A stretch of DNA of 64,000 nt from Macrosoma leucophasiata (GCA_036365455.1 JAWQUS010000010.1:21438501-21502500), one strand, 5' to 3'. Counted from the first letter of the stretch, positions 1 to 10,096 are shown. Made by a program: numbers and translations. Notes: generated by a model from the letters alone, not told the origin.

Positions 1-364
1 TTTTGACGTGTCATCAGAGGTGCCTTTCACATGTCACAAGAGGTGCCTGTCAAATGAATAAATGAGTTTCTGATTCCGATTCACGGGCGCTACACGAGCT
101 AGAGCCGCCCCTGATGTCACCTGTACTCCTGGCCGAGAAAACAATACGTCTTTTAGGTACACGAGGCCTTCTTCTTCCCTGTCCATCCTTTATGCGATAT
201 GACCTACCGATTCCACCAATTTCTGCACACTGATTTTAAATACATTCTCGCAGTACAGTACTCAGCTAGAAATATTGCAATCGGTTAACTTCACGTTATC
301 TCTATTGTAGGTAAACTGCCTACCTCAATTTGTATTCTCTGGAATTGGTAAAAAAAAAACGTAA

Positions 365-437
365 CCCGACTCGGTAATCGAACCTCGGACCTCCAGCGTA
401 GTAGTAGTGGCCTGCTACCACTACGCTACTGAGGCAT
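365..437 (-). repeat. tRNA-headed SINE, head fragment
   Basis: Read on the minus strand this begins with 'cctcagtagcgtagtggtag', which resembles a Pol III box A, and continues to 'ggttcgattacc', which resembles box B. The same head occurs at 1059, 30670 and 58743. The body of the element is missing here. Confidence 0.6.
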
Positions 438-439
438 GC

Positions 440-512
440 AAAATAACGCTCTACAGAACCGAAATTAGACGAAATCTCTTACCTACAGTCGATGTTCGAA
501 ATTTTTTGGTAG
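440..512. mobile_element. Degenerate end of the TA-flanked MITE family
   Basis: It contains 'ataacgctctacag', a cgaaat-type inner repeat and a diverged 'tcgatgttcgaaat' terminus. These match the right-hand end of the elements at 13795 and 25523. Only one end is recognisable. Confidence 0.45.
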
Positions 513-535
513 GGCTATAACTATAAGCGACTGAC

Positions 536-679
536 CTCGTCACACGCATGGCACCGCGGCTTGAGTCGCTCGGCGTAGTGTCGCACGCAGTACAACCGCC
601 CGTCCAGTGCGCAGTACGCCAGCTCTACCAGCAACTCGTCGCACTCAGCGCAAGTGAAACACGCCGGATGAAAGTACGC
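536..679 (-). CDS. PET-LIM protein exon: second half of LIM1 and start of LIM2
   Basis: This 144-base exon encodes 48 residues with no stop. It has a 3' splice site (ttgttgacag before GCG) and a 5' splice site (GAG followed by gtcagt). The peptide includes [21 protein letters not shown] and [19 protein letters not shown]. This completes a LIM domain whose first two cysteines are on the exon at 2278-2381. The ligands are C-x2-C-x22-H-x2-C-x2-C-x2-C-x17-C-x2-H, and CHAC opens the second LIM. LIM domains are zinc-binding protein-interaction modules. The CDELLV...YC.RHYAE..KPRC.ACDE pattern is typical of testin, Limpet and Prickle proteins. Later exons must lie left of base 1. The family is secure; the exact orthologue is not. 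Confidence 0.88.
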
Positions 680-710
680 CTGTCAACAAGGGTTATTACT
701 ACATTGGTTG

Positions 711-995
711 ACTGGTGTTAGAGCTCCACTGACGGAGCTCACGGGCGTAGGCACCACCGCATTACCTAATACACTTGCCGCTAAATGGTAGAGTTCAGCA
801 CTATCGTGTTCCGGCCAGGTGGTAATGTACGACCCTGTAATTTTCGCCACAGAGACATAACACCTTAGGCCTCGGGAATGATAACGCATCTGCATTTTGA
901 CCTTTGTCTTTGTGTAAGTGTCTACAGGCTGCAGCCATCACGTAACACCAATGTGAACTGCATACTTGTTTGCCACTGGCATTACATAAAAAAAA
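711..995 (+). mobile_element. Lepidopteran SINE, near full length
   Basis: The head is 'ctggtgttagagctccactg', the middle has 'cactatcgtgttccggycaggtggta', and the 3' end is 'cttgtttgccactgg' followed by an A-rich tail. The block order matches the widespread lepidopteran HaSE-type SINE as I remember it. It sits in the intron upstream of the LIM exon, about 30 bases from that exon's 3' splice site. Confidence 0.8.
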
Positions 996-1058
996 GAATG
1001 GGTGACATTTTAATATAAGTATATCATTTAGATTTCTGAAGCACTATATCTCTGAACT

Positions 1059-1250
1059 GCCTCAGTAGCCTTGTGGTAGCAGGCCACTACCACTACGCTG
1101 GGGTCCTGGCGTAAATAACAGGGTAAAATCCTTTATATCTAGTTCTATAGGGCTTTTTCTATTTCTGGAAGTTTCCAGTATACCTCAGAGTTTGGTTATG
1201 TGCCCGGAGATGTCAACAGACTCGCCCCTTGTTACATGAACCAAAACTTA
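1059..1250 (+). mobile_element. tRNA-headed SINE, 3' truncated
   Basis: It starts 'tgcctcagtagccttgtggt' and then has 'gcaggccactaccactacgc'. The body 'tttggttatgtgcccggaga' matches the copies at 58743 and 60639. Box B is eroded and the 3' tail is missing. Confidence 0.7.
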
Positions 1251-1389
1251 ACATTATAATAATCGTAATATTTTAAATGATTGTTGAGTTCACCGTTTTT
1301 TGGTAGTTTAAAATCAGCAACGAGAAAACTAACAAGTTGATAATAGTATGACATACACGCCTCTAGTGGCAAGAAGTTGAATAATAATA

Positions 1390-1473
1390 GTGCCTAGTGC
1401 GAGATTTTATTTACTCTTACGCGAATTCGATCGCGATCGAAAATCGCGATCGGAAATCTCACGCACTAGGCAC
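1390..1473. mobile_element. Palindromic MITE unit X, left copy
   Basis: It is bounded by 'gtgcctagtgcgagatttt' and the inverted 'gcactaggcac', with a self-complementary gatcgcgatc core. It forms a cluster with the elements at 1480-1622 and 1627-1782. Confidence 0.65.
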
Positions 1474-1479
1474 TCTGAT

Positions 1480-1622
1480 GGTGAGATTCACAGACCGCAC
1501 TACGACTTTGCTTTGAGCAAAGTATGCTTAGAACTGTCAGAAATGTATGGGTTTTGACAGTTCGAAGCGTACTTTGCTCGAAAGTAAAGTCGTAGTGCGG
1601 TCTGGGGTCTGGGAATCTCGCC
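1480..1622. mobile_element. Short MITE Y with long inverted repeats
   Basis: The left arm begins 'ggtgagattcacagaccgca'. The right arm ends 'gtagtgcggtct...ggaatctcgcc'. The arms meet near a 'ctgtcag/gacag' centre. A half copy lies at 3549-3636. It sits between the two X units with only a few spacer bases. Confidence 0.65.
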
Positions 1623-1626
1623 ATTC

Positions 1627-1782
1627 GTGCCTAGTGCGAGAGCCTCTGAGTAAATTTGTATGGAATTGAAGGAGCTTCATCAATTCACCGCCAGATGACG
1701 CTCCTTCAATTCCATACAAATCTGCGTTTACTCTTACGCGATCGAATTCGCGTAAAAGTAAATAAAATCTCGCACTAGGCAC
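1627..1782. mobile_element. Palindromic MITE unit X, right copy
   Basis: It has the same 'gtgcctagtgcgag' terminus at both ends as the unit at 1390. The inner arms 'tttgtatggaattgaaggag' pair with 'ctccttcaattccatacaaa'. The reading frame across it is not a gene. Confidence 0.65.
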
Positions 1783-1805
1783 TCAGCTAGCGAAAACTAA
1801 ATAAC

Positions 1806-1839
1806 CTATATATATATATATATATATCTCTCTCTCTCT
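1806..1839. repeat. (TA)n(TC)n microsatellite
   Basis: A run of ta dinucleotides passes directly into tc dinucleotides. Confidence 0.95.
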
Positions 1840-2277
1840 TGGAACTAAATATCAAAATGTATCACGGCGCGGTTTCAAAAAGTGTAACATGTGCTTAAGG
1901 TACTGCGGTAATGTCATATTATTGGAGTCAGAGAGATATTGTAACTAATATAATACTAGATATTTTAATAGGTACGATATTAATCGATGTATTTCTCTGT
2001 CAACAATGCATTTGTTGTTTTTTGATTTGACAAAGGGTATTTCATTGCGTTTGGCCCATAAAACTGATATTCATAGTGCGATGAATACAATCTAATTACT
2101 ATTTTTAAATTAGTTTATTCGTGGTATGTTTTGAGTTATGCTAGAATGCAGTCTTTCGCAGTTTTATTCGTAAGGTAATTAGATTGGCTTGTGTTGTGCC
2201 ATCTAACGTCGAATAGTATCATCATAATCTACAAATGTCAGTACTAGATGGCGTTGTTATACAAATGAAAACTTTAC

Positions 2278-2381
2278 CTCTTCGTCTATCCGTGGCGCTT
2301 GAATCATAATATTTCCACTTCGGATAGATTTGTTGCAGCTCATACATGAAACCGATGAGCCGTGGTGTTGACTAGCAATTC
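2278..2381 (-). CDS. PET-LIM protein exon: linker and first half of LIM1
   Basis: This 104-base exon starts with two bases that complete a glycine codon split with the PET exon, followed by 34 codons. It has a 3' splice site 'tatttacag' and a 5' splice site GAG followed by gtaaag. The peptide includes SSVSCMSCNKSIRSGNIM, whose C-x2-C gives the first two zinc ligands of LIM1; the next exon supplies the rest. The intron to the PET exon is only 80 bases. Phase agrees on both sides, which strongly supports a real gene model over a chance open frame. Confidence 0.87.
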
Positions 2382-2461
2382 CTGTAAATATACAGAACAT
2401 TGTTATAAAAATTGTTTCGTACTTCTGCTACTCTACAATAGATGGCAGTGAACAAACTTAC

Positions 2462-2678
2462 CTATATCTAATGCTATTTCATTTCGGGCCGCAACGAAAT
2501 CTTCAAATTGTTGGCGATGTTCTTCGTCGATGCTACGGCAATGAGCTAGCGAGAGGTCCTGTTTGGGCAGCTGTGTGGCTAACGCTCTGGTTCTCCAAGC
2601 ACGCCACGCCGCCGCGCCGGTGGCGCCACCCACACCTGCCGGGGCACGTTCTGCTAAAGCCGTCCAGTAAAGCTCGGT
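2462..2678 (-). CDS. PET-LIM protein exon: PET domain
   Basis: This 217-base exon encodes 72 residues plus one base. It has the acceptor 'tctcaattttcag' and a donor where ATAG is followed by gtaagt. The segment ATQLPKQDLSLAHCRSIDEE and then FEDFVAARNEIALDI has the shape of the C-terminal PET domain, which precedes the LIM repeats in testin, Limpet, Prickle and Espinas. The first 30 residues are alanine/glycine-rich (GGATGAAAWRAWRTRA) and GC-rich, unlike the surrounding AT-rich DNA. PET domains mediate protein contacts, often at the membrane or cytoskeleton. The wording 'LPKQDL..A.C' and 'ARNEIALDIG' reminds me most of insect Limpet/testin-like proteins; that is from memory. Confidence 0.87.
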
Positions 2679-2728
2679 CTGAAAATTGAGACGAGAAATT
2701 TTAGATACTAAATATTGTGATATTCGAT

Positions 2729-2921
2729 ATCCCTACTATTATAAATGCGAAAGTTACTCTGTCTGTCTGTCTGTCTGTTACCTTTTCACGTCCAAACGAC
2801 TAAGCCGATTGTAATGAAATTTGATACAGAGATAGAGCTTCTTTCTAAAAGAATGAACATAGGCTACTTAGTTATTTATAAAACGACATCCACGTGGGCG
2901 AAGCCGCGGGCAACAGCTAGT
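2729..2921 (+). mobile_element. Helitron-like non-autonomous repeat with (GTCT)n
   Basis: It opens 'ccctactattataaatgcga', has a (tctg)n run, then 'gactaagccgattgtaatga' and ends 'gaagccgcgggcaacagctag' before t. The CTAG 3' end with a nearby GC hairpin and no terminal inverted repeat fits a non-autonomous Helitron. It lies in the intron between the PET exon and the upstream exon. Confidence 0.55.
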
Positions 2922-3250
2922 ACATTATAATATTATGGTAGGTAAGTATTTGAAACTTTATTTTATATTGTTTTCGAGACATTAAACCAAAATTAAGCAG
3001 TTTTAGTTCAATTCTGAAATGTTCAGAAATGAACATGTGTTTTAGACTAAATGTGTAATAATTTCAATTTGAATTTGAGTAAGTGGCATAGTTTTCTTCG
3101 TTAAAACTTTTACTCCTAAAAACCTTCCCGTTTATACCAACGTGTTTAATGGTGAGTTCACGCAGACTATCGTAGGAAGTCCTTATCCTCTGTAACATAA
3201 TTGGATTTCTAACTCTAAAATGATAGTGTTTTCCTAGTCTTTTTACTCAC

Positions 3251-3398
3251 CTGCTTGGCCGTGAGACCAGGCAGACTGTCGTATGAGTGGATGCTGCCGC
3301 GAGTGTCTCTCAGGCCGAGACGGTCCCGGACCGAGCCCATCTCCTCGTGGTACACTGAATGTTTCAGCCGGTCGCACCCACATGACTTGCAGGTTTTC
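3251..3398 (-). CDS. PET-LIM protein exon: N-terminal cysteine motif
   Basis: This 148-base exon has one leading base plus 49 codons, acceptor 'tactctttccag' and donor AAGCAG followed by gtgagt. The peptide has KTCKSCGCDRLKHSVYHEE followed by GSVRDRLGL. A C-x2-C-x-C cluster followed by a histidine is the conserved stretch just upstream of the PET domain in testin-class proteins. It joins the PET exon in phase 0. Its first codon is split, so at least one more 5' exon is needed; I could not find it in the rest of the window. The intron to the PET exon is 572 bases and holds a Helitron-like repeat. Confidence 0.83.
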
Positions 3399-3467
3399 CT
3401 GGAAAGAGTAACACAGTACAGTATTTCAATTAAATAATTCAGTGAATTTCAATCACGGATTCATTAT

Positions 3468-3535
3468 AGTTTTTAGGGTTCCATAAAAGGAACCCTTACA
3501 AATTTCTCCTTGTCAGTCCGTCTGCCCGAAGCTTA
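3468..3535 (-). repeat. 'ggttccgta' family repeat, partial
   Basis: It contains 'agggttccataaaaggaacc' and 'agtccgtctg'. These match in reverse the common lepidopteran repeat that carries '(gac)agacgg' and 'agggttccgt' blocks. Further pieces are at 3660, 34055, 44300 and 63655. Confidence 0.45.
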
Positions 3536-3548
3536 GCTCACAGACTCA

Positions 3549-3636
3549 GGGTGAGATTCACAGACCGCACTACGACTTTACTTTGAGCAAAGTATGCTTA
3601 GAGCTGTCAGTAAAGTATGAGTTTTGACATCAATGC
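3549..3636 (+). mobile_element. Half copy of MITE Y
   Basis: It begins 'ggtgagattcacagaccgca' and continues through 'agcaaagtatgcttagagct' like the left half of the element at 1480. The right arm is absent. Confidence 0.6.
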
Positions 3637-3659
3637 TTCCAGTGTGTACCTAGATGACT

Positions 3660-3745
3660 AAAAACCGGTCAAGTGCGTTTCGGGCCACGCGCAGTGTAGG
3701 GTTCCGTAATTTTCAGGTTTGAATAATGTAATGAAAAAATAAATA
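3660..3745 (+). repeat. 'caagtgcg' family repeat end
   Basis: The sequence 'aaaaccggtcaagtgcgttt' followed by 'gtagggttccgtaattttca' is a diverged start of the repeat seen cleanly at 63655. Confidence 0.45.
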
Positions 3746-3799
3746 TGTAGTTTCTAAGGAGTTGTTCAAAATTTTCGAGTAAAATACATTTGGTCAACT

Positions 3800-3876
3800 A
3801 TTACTCGAAAACTTGTAAAGCCAATATTACTCGAAAACTTGTAAAGCCAATATTACTCGAAAACTTGTAAAGCCAA
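3800..3876 (+). repeat. 26-bp tandem repeat, 3 copies
   Basis: The unit 'attactcgaaaacttgtaaa' plus 'gccaat' is repeated three times without visible divergence. DNA from here to about 4615 is otherwise AT-rich with nothing I recognise. Confidence 0.9.
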
Positions 3877-4619
3877 CTTAGGTGTGATAGTTCTCCTTTT
3901 AATTTCGTTAAACATAGCTACTATTACCGTAACGTTTGAATTTCTAACAACAACCGTTTAGTAGAGGGGGAGGGGTTACACATGACCTTAACGAAAATTG
4001 GCACTTTAAAGCTTAATAAGTCACGAACAGTTAATTAAATCGAATAAATGATATTAGCACATCCCTAACATTTTTGAAAGACCTTTCCAACGATATCCCA
4101 CACTTTGTAGAAAACGAATAATAAAAAATTTATCCGCGCGTTACATTTAGAGGAGGTACCCTAAAAACTATTTATTGTTCATCTTTTCCACAATATTCAT
4201 CATTGTGTGCCACTGGCCTTATATTGCTATTCATGTACAATTATGTGCAATTCATACAGCATTAGCATGCAAGCCAGTTCTAAAAATATCACAAGACGAA
4301 GATCGACGTCGCGTCGTGACAACGACTTATCCCTAACAAAACAACGATCTTGTGCGACGATCATGCGTGTAAAATGCATTGTCTTGGATCACATTGTACG
4401 TATACACAATATTGGATAGCAATGTCGGTTATTCGATAGTTAAAAGCAATTAGGTATTGACAACAAGAACACGAGACGGCGGCGTCTTTGAAAATAGGAT
4501 CCTATTTGGAGGCGGAATAATCATGGACAATCACCGCGTTATCCAAGATAATTGGGCAGTACCCAACTGATTTATCTCATACATCTACGACAGTAGACAC
4601 TCTGCCAGTATATTTGGAT

Positions 4620-4700
4620 GGAGTAGTCACCACTGTGTTACGTAATCTACCTGCCGAGAAATGGTAGCGTTTAACACTATCCTGTTTGGATGAAATGGTC
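4620..4700 (+). repeat. Fragment of the lepidopteran SINE
   Basis: The stretch 'cgagaaatggtagcgtttaa' and 'cactatcctgttt' matches the middle of the SINE family. Confidence 0.55.
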
Positions 4701-4710
4701 CGTAATTTCA

Positions 4711-4764
4711 TCCGAAAATTGTGAAAGCCCTAAATTCTCACTTAGGGCTTTCACAATTTTCGGA
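4711..4764. repeat. Perfect 23-bp inverted repeat, 8-base loop
   Basis: The arms begin 'tccgaaaattgtgaaagccc' at 4711-4733 and pair exactly with 4742-4764. It lies at the broken end of the SINE fragment. Confidence 0.9.
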
Positions 4765-4779
4765 TTGTAGTGATGGTGC

Positions 4780-5000
4780 GAATCATCATCATATCAGCCG
4801 AATCATGTTCACTGTTGGACAACATTTCCCCATAAGGGGGATACGCCATCATCGCCACGTTTAGCATGTAAGATTGGCAATCGTAGTGTTTGATCACAGG
4901 ACGCTGCTGTGCATCTTGCGTTACAGTCCATTGGAATGGTTTGACAACCACTGTTTGCTTGATTGACTGCACTGGAAGATTTCTCTTCCAATAGAAGAAA
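4780..5000 (-). pseudogene. RTE-like LINE 3' end fragment
   Basis: It starts with 'atcatcatcatatcagccga', then 'tcactgttggacaacatttc' and 'cccataagggggat'. This is the reverse of a LINE tail with an (ATG)n end. Similar stubs are at 15657, 58061 and 58653. No intact frame. Confidence 0.55.
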
Positions 5001-5060
5001 ATTCTTCTGCTAGTGGACGGTGGGGTCAGAAAATCAGACGCCGGCGAATAGATCAAACTT

Positions 5061-5222
5061 TTTTTATGCAAAGATATTGGCAAACAAGCATGCAGTTCAC
5101 ATTGATGTTAAGTGATGACTGCAGCCTATAGACATCCACACAATGACCAGAGGTCAAAATGCGTTGCCACTCCTGAGGCCTAAGGTGTTATGCCTCTGTG
5201 CCGGAAATTACAGGGCCGTACA
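5061..5222 (-). mobile_element. Lepidopteran SINE, 5' truncated
   Basis: It reads 'ggcaaacaagcatgcagttc' through 'ttacagggccgtac', which is the 3' part of the SINE in antisense. Confidence 0.75.
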
Positions 5223-5628
5223 AATGAAAGTCTATTTATGACGACTACAGAATAAAACGATAAGAACATGTAAAAAGAAACAGTGACCACAAACCACGAT
5301 ATAAATAAGTCTTCGTTCGTGTCAGAGAAACTCGCAGGGTGATAATTTACAGATGCGATTTTCGGTTAAGCGGAAACCAATATTATGTATACAAACTATC
5401 AAGTGCAAATTGAATGTATTCTCACTATTGTTTACGTTTTTATTTAAGCTTTGAACATAGTAATGGATGAAGCTGTTGTTGTTACTATATTGAAAATGGC
5501 AGCTCGTAAAAATATACATGTATGATTACAGTTAGAATAAAAAAGTATGAGTACCTACTTATGTAAGTTATACTTCTTTAGTGTCACAATTCAATATACC
5601 AGAAATAAAACAAAAAGACAAAAACAAG

Positions 5629-5697
5629 TTTAGCAACTAACTTCAGACTGCTGCTTTTATCTGTTTAGCAACTAACTTCAGACTGTCGCTTTTAAGT
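5629..5697 (+). repeat. Two-copy tandem duplication
   Basis: 'gtttagcaactaacttcaga' followed by 'ctg..gcttttat' occurs twice head to tail. Confidence 0.85.
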
Positions 5698-6137
5698 GTC
5701 GGTGTGCGCGCGCATCCTAAAAATTCACTGTCATATCTTTTTCTAATGGCGCCAAAAGAAGTATAAGTGTTAGTATCAGTTTTGATATATAGTTACATAT
5801 GTATGTTAGTTCTATGGTATATATTTGTATGGGCCTTTTGTTTTACTTATAGTGTTCAATTGTTGCCTGAAATAAAATAAAAAGAAACAACTTTTAAAAA
5901 AATGGACTGAGGCGGAAAAGAAGAAAAAAAGGAAGTTACTATTGATGGTAGAACTCTAGCAACGGAGCTGTCGGACGCAAGCAACCATCTCTACATTCAC
6001 GCCTTCTCGCAACTTTCCAGATAGCATTGCTCTAAGATTGTACCATACCATCGAAGCATGCCATTTCAAAAAATAATTCTAGTAATTGGAAGTTTGAATG
6101 ACGCTACAAAATACAGATATTGTATCGGTACACTAGT

Positions 6138-6275
6138 TCCAATGATCCGAGACAGGACGCTGTGTCGCCGTGGCAAACTTATTGAAATGCTAAGTAACAC
6201 ACGATACGAGCGTCTGTCATGATTGACTGAACTCGGCGCCAGAAATACTAATATCTACTGCTTCCATACTCATGC
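6138..6275 (+). repeat. Direct repeat, left copy
   Basis: It opens 'ccaatgatccgagacaggac' and includes 'caaacttattgaaatgctaa' and 'agcgtctgtcatgattgact'. A second copy lies at 7072-7210. I do not recognise the family. The DNA from 5700 to 6137 shows nothing else. Confidence 0.8.
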
Positions 6276-6601
6276 CTTGGAGACGATTGCTCTTTTTAAT
6301 TGTACGATACTCGTGTATTCACGTAAATAAACGTCTATTTATGTATTATCACGACAAATCTCATTGATAGTCTCAAAAGATAAAAGAACGTAGAGAGAGA
6401 CGCAAATGCAAGTGCGTTCACGCAGACGCTGGTGCTTATTCCTTTGAGTTATATTTACTTCATCCTTAAGTTGAGCTTTGACACTGGTCTCACGTAGACA
6501 ATCGAAAAATCATGATGGATCAATTCCATTAAAATCAGATATTGGTCGTATTGATTCCGAATCAATCGTGTCAAAAATATTTCGTGCTACTTTCATCATC
6601 A

Positions 6602-6891
6602 ACTGGTAGACCTCCAGTGACAGAGCTCGCGGGCGTAGGCACCACCGCATTACCTAATATACTTGCCGCTAAATCGTAGTGTTCAGCACTATCTGTGTTA
6701 GCACTATCGTATTCCGGTCAGGTGGTAACGTGGCACGTAATATCCGGCACAGAGGCATAACACCTTAGGCCTCGAGAGTGGTAACGCATCTGCATTTTGA
6801 CCTCTTTGTGTGGGTGTCTATAGGCTGCAGTCATCACTTAACATCATTGTGAACTGCATGCTTGTTTGCCACTTCCAATACATAAAAAAAA
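6602..6891 (+). mobile_element. Lepidopteran SINE, full length
   Basis: It runs from 'actggtagacctccagtgac' to 'gtttgccacttccaatacat' and an A tail, with all middle blocks present. It lies between the two direct repeats at 6138 and 7072. Confidence 0.85.
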
Positions 6892-7071
6892 CACTTTCTT
6901 CATTGTACTCGTACGTCGCCGCTTAAATAATCAAGCTCGTACTTGGTTTTTAAACTTTTTAAACATGACCTAACTCTTCATCTGAAATGACTCAATTCTG
7001 ATAGATCATTTATTTGTTAAATATAAACAGTACCTACCTAATTATGCCAAAATATCGGTACAAAGTCAGGA

Positions 7072-7210
7072 CCAATGATCCGAGACAGGACGCTCGTCGT
7101 GGCAAACTTATTGAAATGCTAAGTAACACACAATAGCCTGAGCGTCTGTCATGATTGACTGAGCCCGGCTCCGGTGATACTAATACCTATTGCTTCCACA
7201 CTTTCGCCAG
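7072..7210 (+). repeat. Direct repeat, right copy
   Basis: Aligns end to end with 6138-6275, with small deletions and substitutions. Confidence 0.8.
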
Positions 7211-7508
7211 TCACGATTGTTATTTTCGAATCACGTGAGTGACGTAGCAAATGAATACGGTTAGCGATTACTGCGGTCGATGGAACTCTAAAAGCTTTAA
7301 GGTTCAAAGCGAATGTGTTGTAAAAATGATTTAGCTGCTCTGAAAATGGATGTTTTGCATTTTTAACAATCATAATGAGACCAAATTGTCATGCATCTAT
7401 GAGAAATAGCATAGAACTTAATTTTTAGAGTCATGTGGATCAGTTTATGCGGTCTCCTATTTCCAGCTTCTCTACTACTTCACATTGTCCATATTTTGTG
7501 TAAAAATA

Positions 7509-8493
7509 TGGGTTATTCGTCATCCCGTCCGACAAAAACCTGCCTGATTGGGCGACTTGGCACCTTTTAAATTTTAATAATATTTCTGTCGTCAACTCGT
7601 CCGACCATAAAATTGTGAGGGGATTGTGTACAGTCCACTACAAAAATCTTTTTCAAAAACGTTTAATATTTTTTGGTTGGACTTTAAAATAAAACAACAT
7701 CTTATTATATCATAATTTCAGATACATATTTCTATCAAAATATGTAATAAATAATATAAAATGGAATCAACAATATCACAAAAGAATGTGCCTTGGCATT
7801 ATCTAAGTATAAAAATGTAAACAAAAGTACAAAATACAATCAACAATATCAGAAAAGCATTTGGCTTATTATAACTAACTACTTCTTATAACATTGCAAT
7901 AATTGTCAATATAATTATCACAGATTACGATTTTTTTTTCTTATTGGTTGTCAAATCAAAATATTCAAAAAATTGTAATACAAGACTTTCGATACATAAT
8001 TCAATACTTATGTTTACGAGTCTGAGTTTGGTAACTATGGTAGTAATATATTTATCAATAGCACAAGTTTCTTTCTGTTTTATAGTATTTTTTTTTATCC
8101 TTTTAAATATAATGTTTGATAATATTTATCTTCTCGATAAATAAAAAAAGGCAGCGCTATCCTTTTGTCACAAATCTGTTCAGCTCGGTGGTGTGGTGTG
8201 GTGTAGTCGTAGTAGTATGTGGTGTGGTGTAGAAGAGCGCTCTTCTTTTCGCGTCGGAATCCTCTTTGATAGTCTACGGTCGATTTTATAAATAGTTTTA
8301 TACATAAATCTATTTCAGATAAATATAATATAGTTTTAATCAAAGTCGTTTCTAAAATTTTATTTTAAATTTATTTACCTGACTGTACTTTGTATGAGCG
8401 TGCGAGTTGACGACAGAAATATTAAGTAAATTCGAAAGGTGCCAACTCGCCTGATCGGGCGAGCATTTGTCGGGGGAGATGACGAATAACCCA
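7509..8493. mobile_element. 985-bp MITE with about 95-bp terminal inverted repeats
   Basis: The left end 'tgggttattcgtcatcccgt' pairs with the right end 'ggagatgacgaataaccca'. The arms stay alignable through 'gcgacttggcacctttt' and 'atatttctgtcgtcaactcg'. Both flanks have the 6-base direct repeat 'aaaata', though this is low complexity. The interior is AT-rich with no credible transposase frame. The superfamily is unknown to me. Confidence 0.75.
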
Positions 8494-10018
8494 AAAATAT
8501 AACGTAAATATATAATCAAAAATCCTTTTCTGGAAAGATTTTCATTATTTTTACACAGTTAATTCTGAAGTTCTGAATTTAATTTCTAATAAAACATTCA
8601 ATGAATATTCCATAAGTGGTAAAGTGCATTCAATAATTATAGAAGTTCCACTTACGTGATTAGTTAAATATAAGATGCTATTGAGCTGGCGGGAATCTGG
8701 CATTTGCCATACATTTTACGAACACATCTGCAATTATAATTGAAGTAACAACTGTAATATAGCAAATAACATTAGTCGTTAGTGTCGCCAGTCTTCAATT
8801 ATTAACCGACTAAAGATTACCTCAATAAAACTTCTGATTTATTGTACATTTTTTGTAATACGTCTAGCCAACAACATCATTACGAATTAACATTAAGGCG
8901 CCAACTAGTGGAACACAGACGAAACCTCACAGTACTTATCTAGTACGGTAGATGGCGTGCAATCGAATTACATCGCACATACGAAGATTTCTCAAGAGTT
9001 GGCATATATACAACTTCCCAACGTCACTCGTTGGGCCGCGGCCCGCCAGGCGTCTAACCAACAACAAAATTACAAGAAACGTCCTCATGGTTGAAAAAGC
9101 ATGAGGATGATTCTTGTTATTTTCGCGCTATCTATAGAAACAACAAGCGCTTTAAAAACTTAGACTATCTTTGGAATAGTTCTAGTTTTAGTGCTTGTCG
9201 CTAGTACGATAATAAAACACGCATTACCTACAGGCACTTACTTATCGTAACTTTCAAAGAGTTTAGAAAATAAATGTTACATTCATTAATTATTTACAAA
9301 AGACGATGTAGGTAGGTATATAGTCAAAGTCTCATAAAGATTATAACACAGCATGTTCGTGCTACTTGGATTTAAAAAAGAAACAAAATATCACTAAAAA
9401 CTATAATATCAATTACCTTTTATGTCAACCACAAATCCTTTGCCACTTCGGTAATACTTAAGTCTAAATCTACATAGAACAGCATTATAGACTCGTAAAC
9501 TCAATGATTATAGTGTGCTGACAGAGAGCAATGGTATACATGAGATTAATAACAAACTCGGGCACCATTTCCAACTAAACTGAAGGCAGTAAAAATCAGG
9601 TACCTTATTTTTACTGCTTTCAATTTCGTTGAAAGTCTAATGATTATTCTAATGTAAGTATTTAATGTCATTAAACCGCACTAATCTTCTGCTACTGATG
9701 ACAGATAAAATACAAATAACATATAAATAAGATTATTTAAAACTATAGGTACCTATTGATTATGATTCTAATCATAATAAATTATGAGTTAGGTAAGGTT
9801 AGGCATAGTGATTTTTTTACTGCGATCACGTTTAAAAACACTGCGACTTTGTTTATATCCAAAGTAATGACAGTGCTTTTACCGATGCCATTAAACTCAG
9901 TGCACATAAAATGTTTAAATAAAAAAGATTAACATTTCATATCATGGTGTGGCGCCTTGTTGTTATGTATGTTGTATAATTGTATTCATTTAGTGATGTG
10001 AGATAAACAAACCGATAA
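8494..10018. other. AT-rich DNA without recognised features
   Basis: I see scattered 'agatggcg' words common in this window but no gene, splice-consistent exon or repeat terminus. Confidence 0.5.
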
Positions 10019-10067
10019 TTACGATACATTGTGCGGAGGTAGGGCACCTCCGCACAATGTATCGTAA
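10019..10067. repeat. Perfect 22-bp inverted repeat, 5-base loop
   Basis: 'ttacgatacattgtgcggag' plus 'gt' at 10019-10040 pairs exactly with 10046-10067. Confidence 0.95.
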
Positions 10068-10096
10068 AATAAAAATGTAAAAAATAGTTTTTTTTT

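Noticed and set aside
60..200. Possible further LIM exon left of the LIM exon
   Set aside because: A splice-like 'cggccag' and a short frame exist on the minus strand, but there are no LIM cysteines and no donor at a sensible place.
1537..1782. 81-codon minus-strand frame
   Set aside because: It lies wholly inside palindromic MITE sequence.
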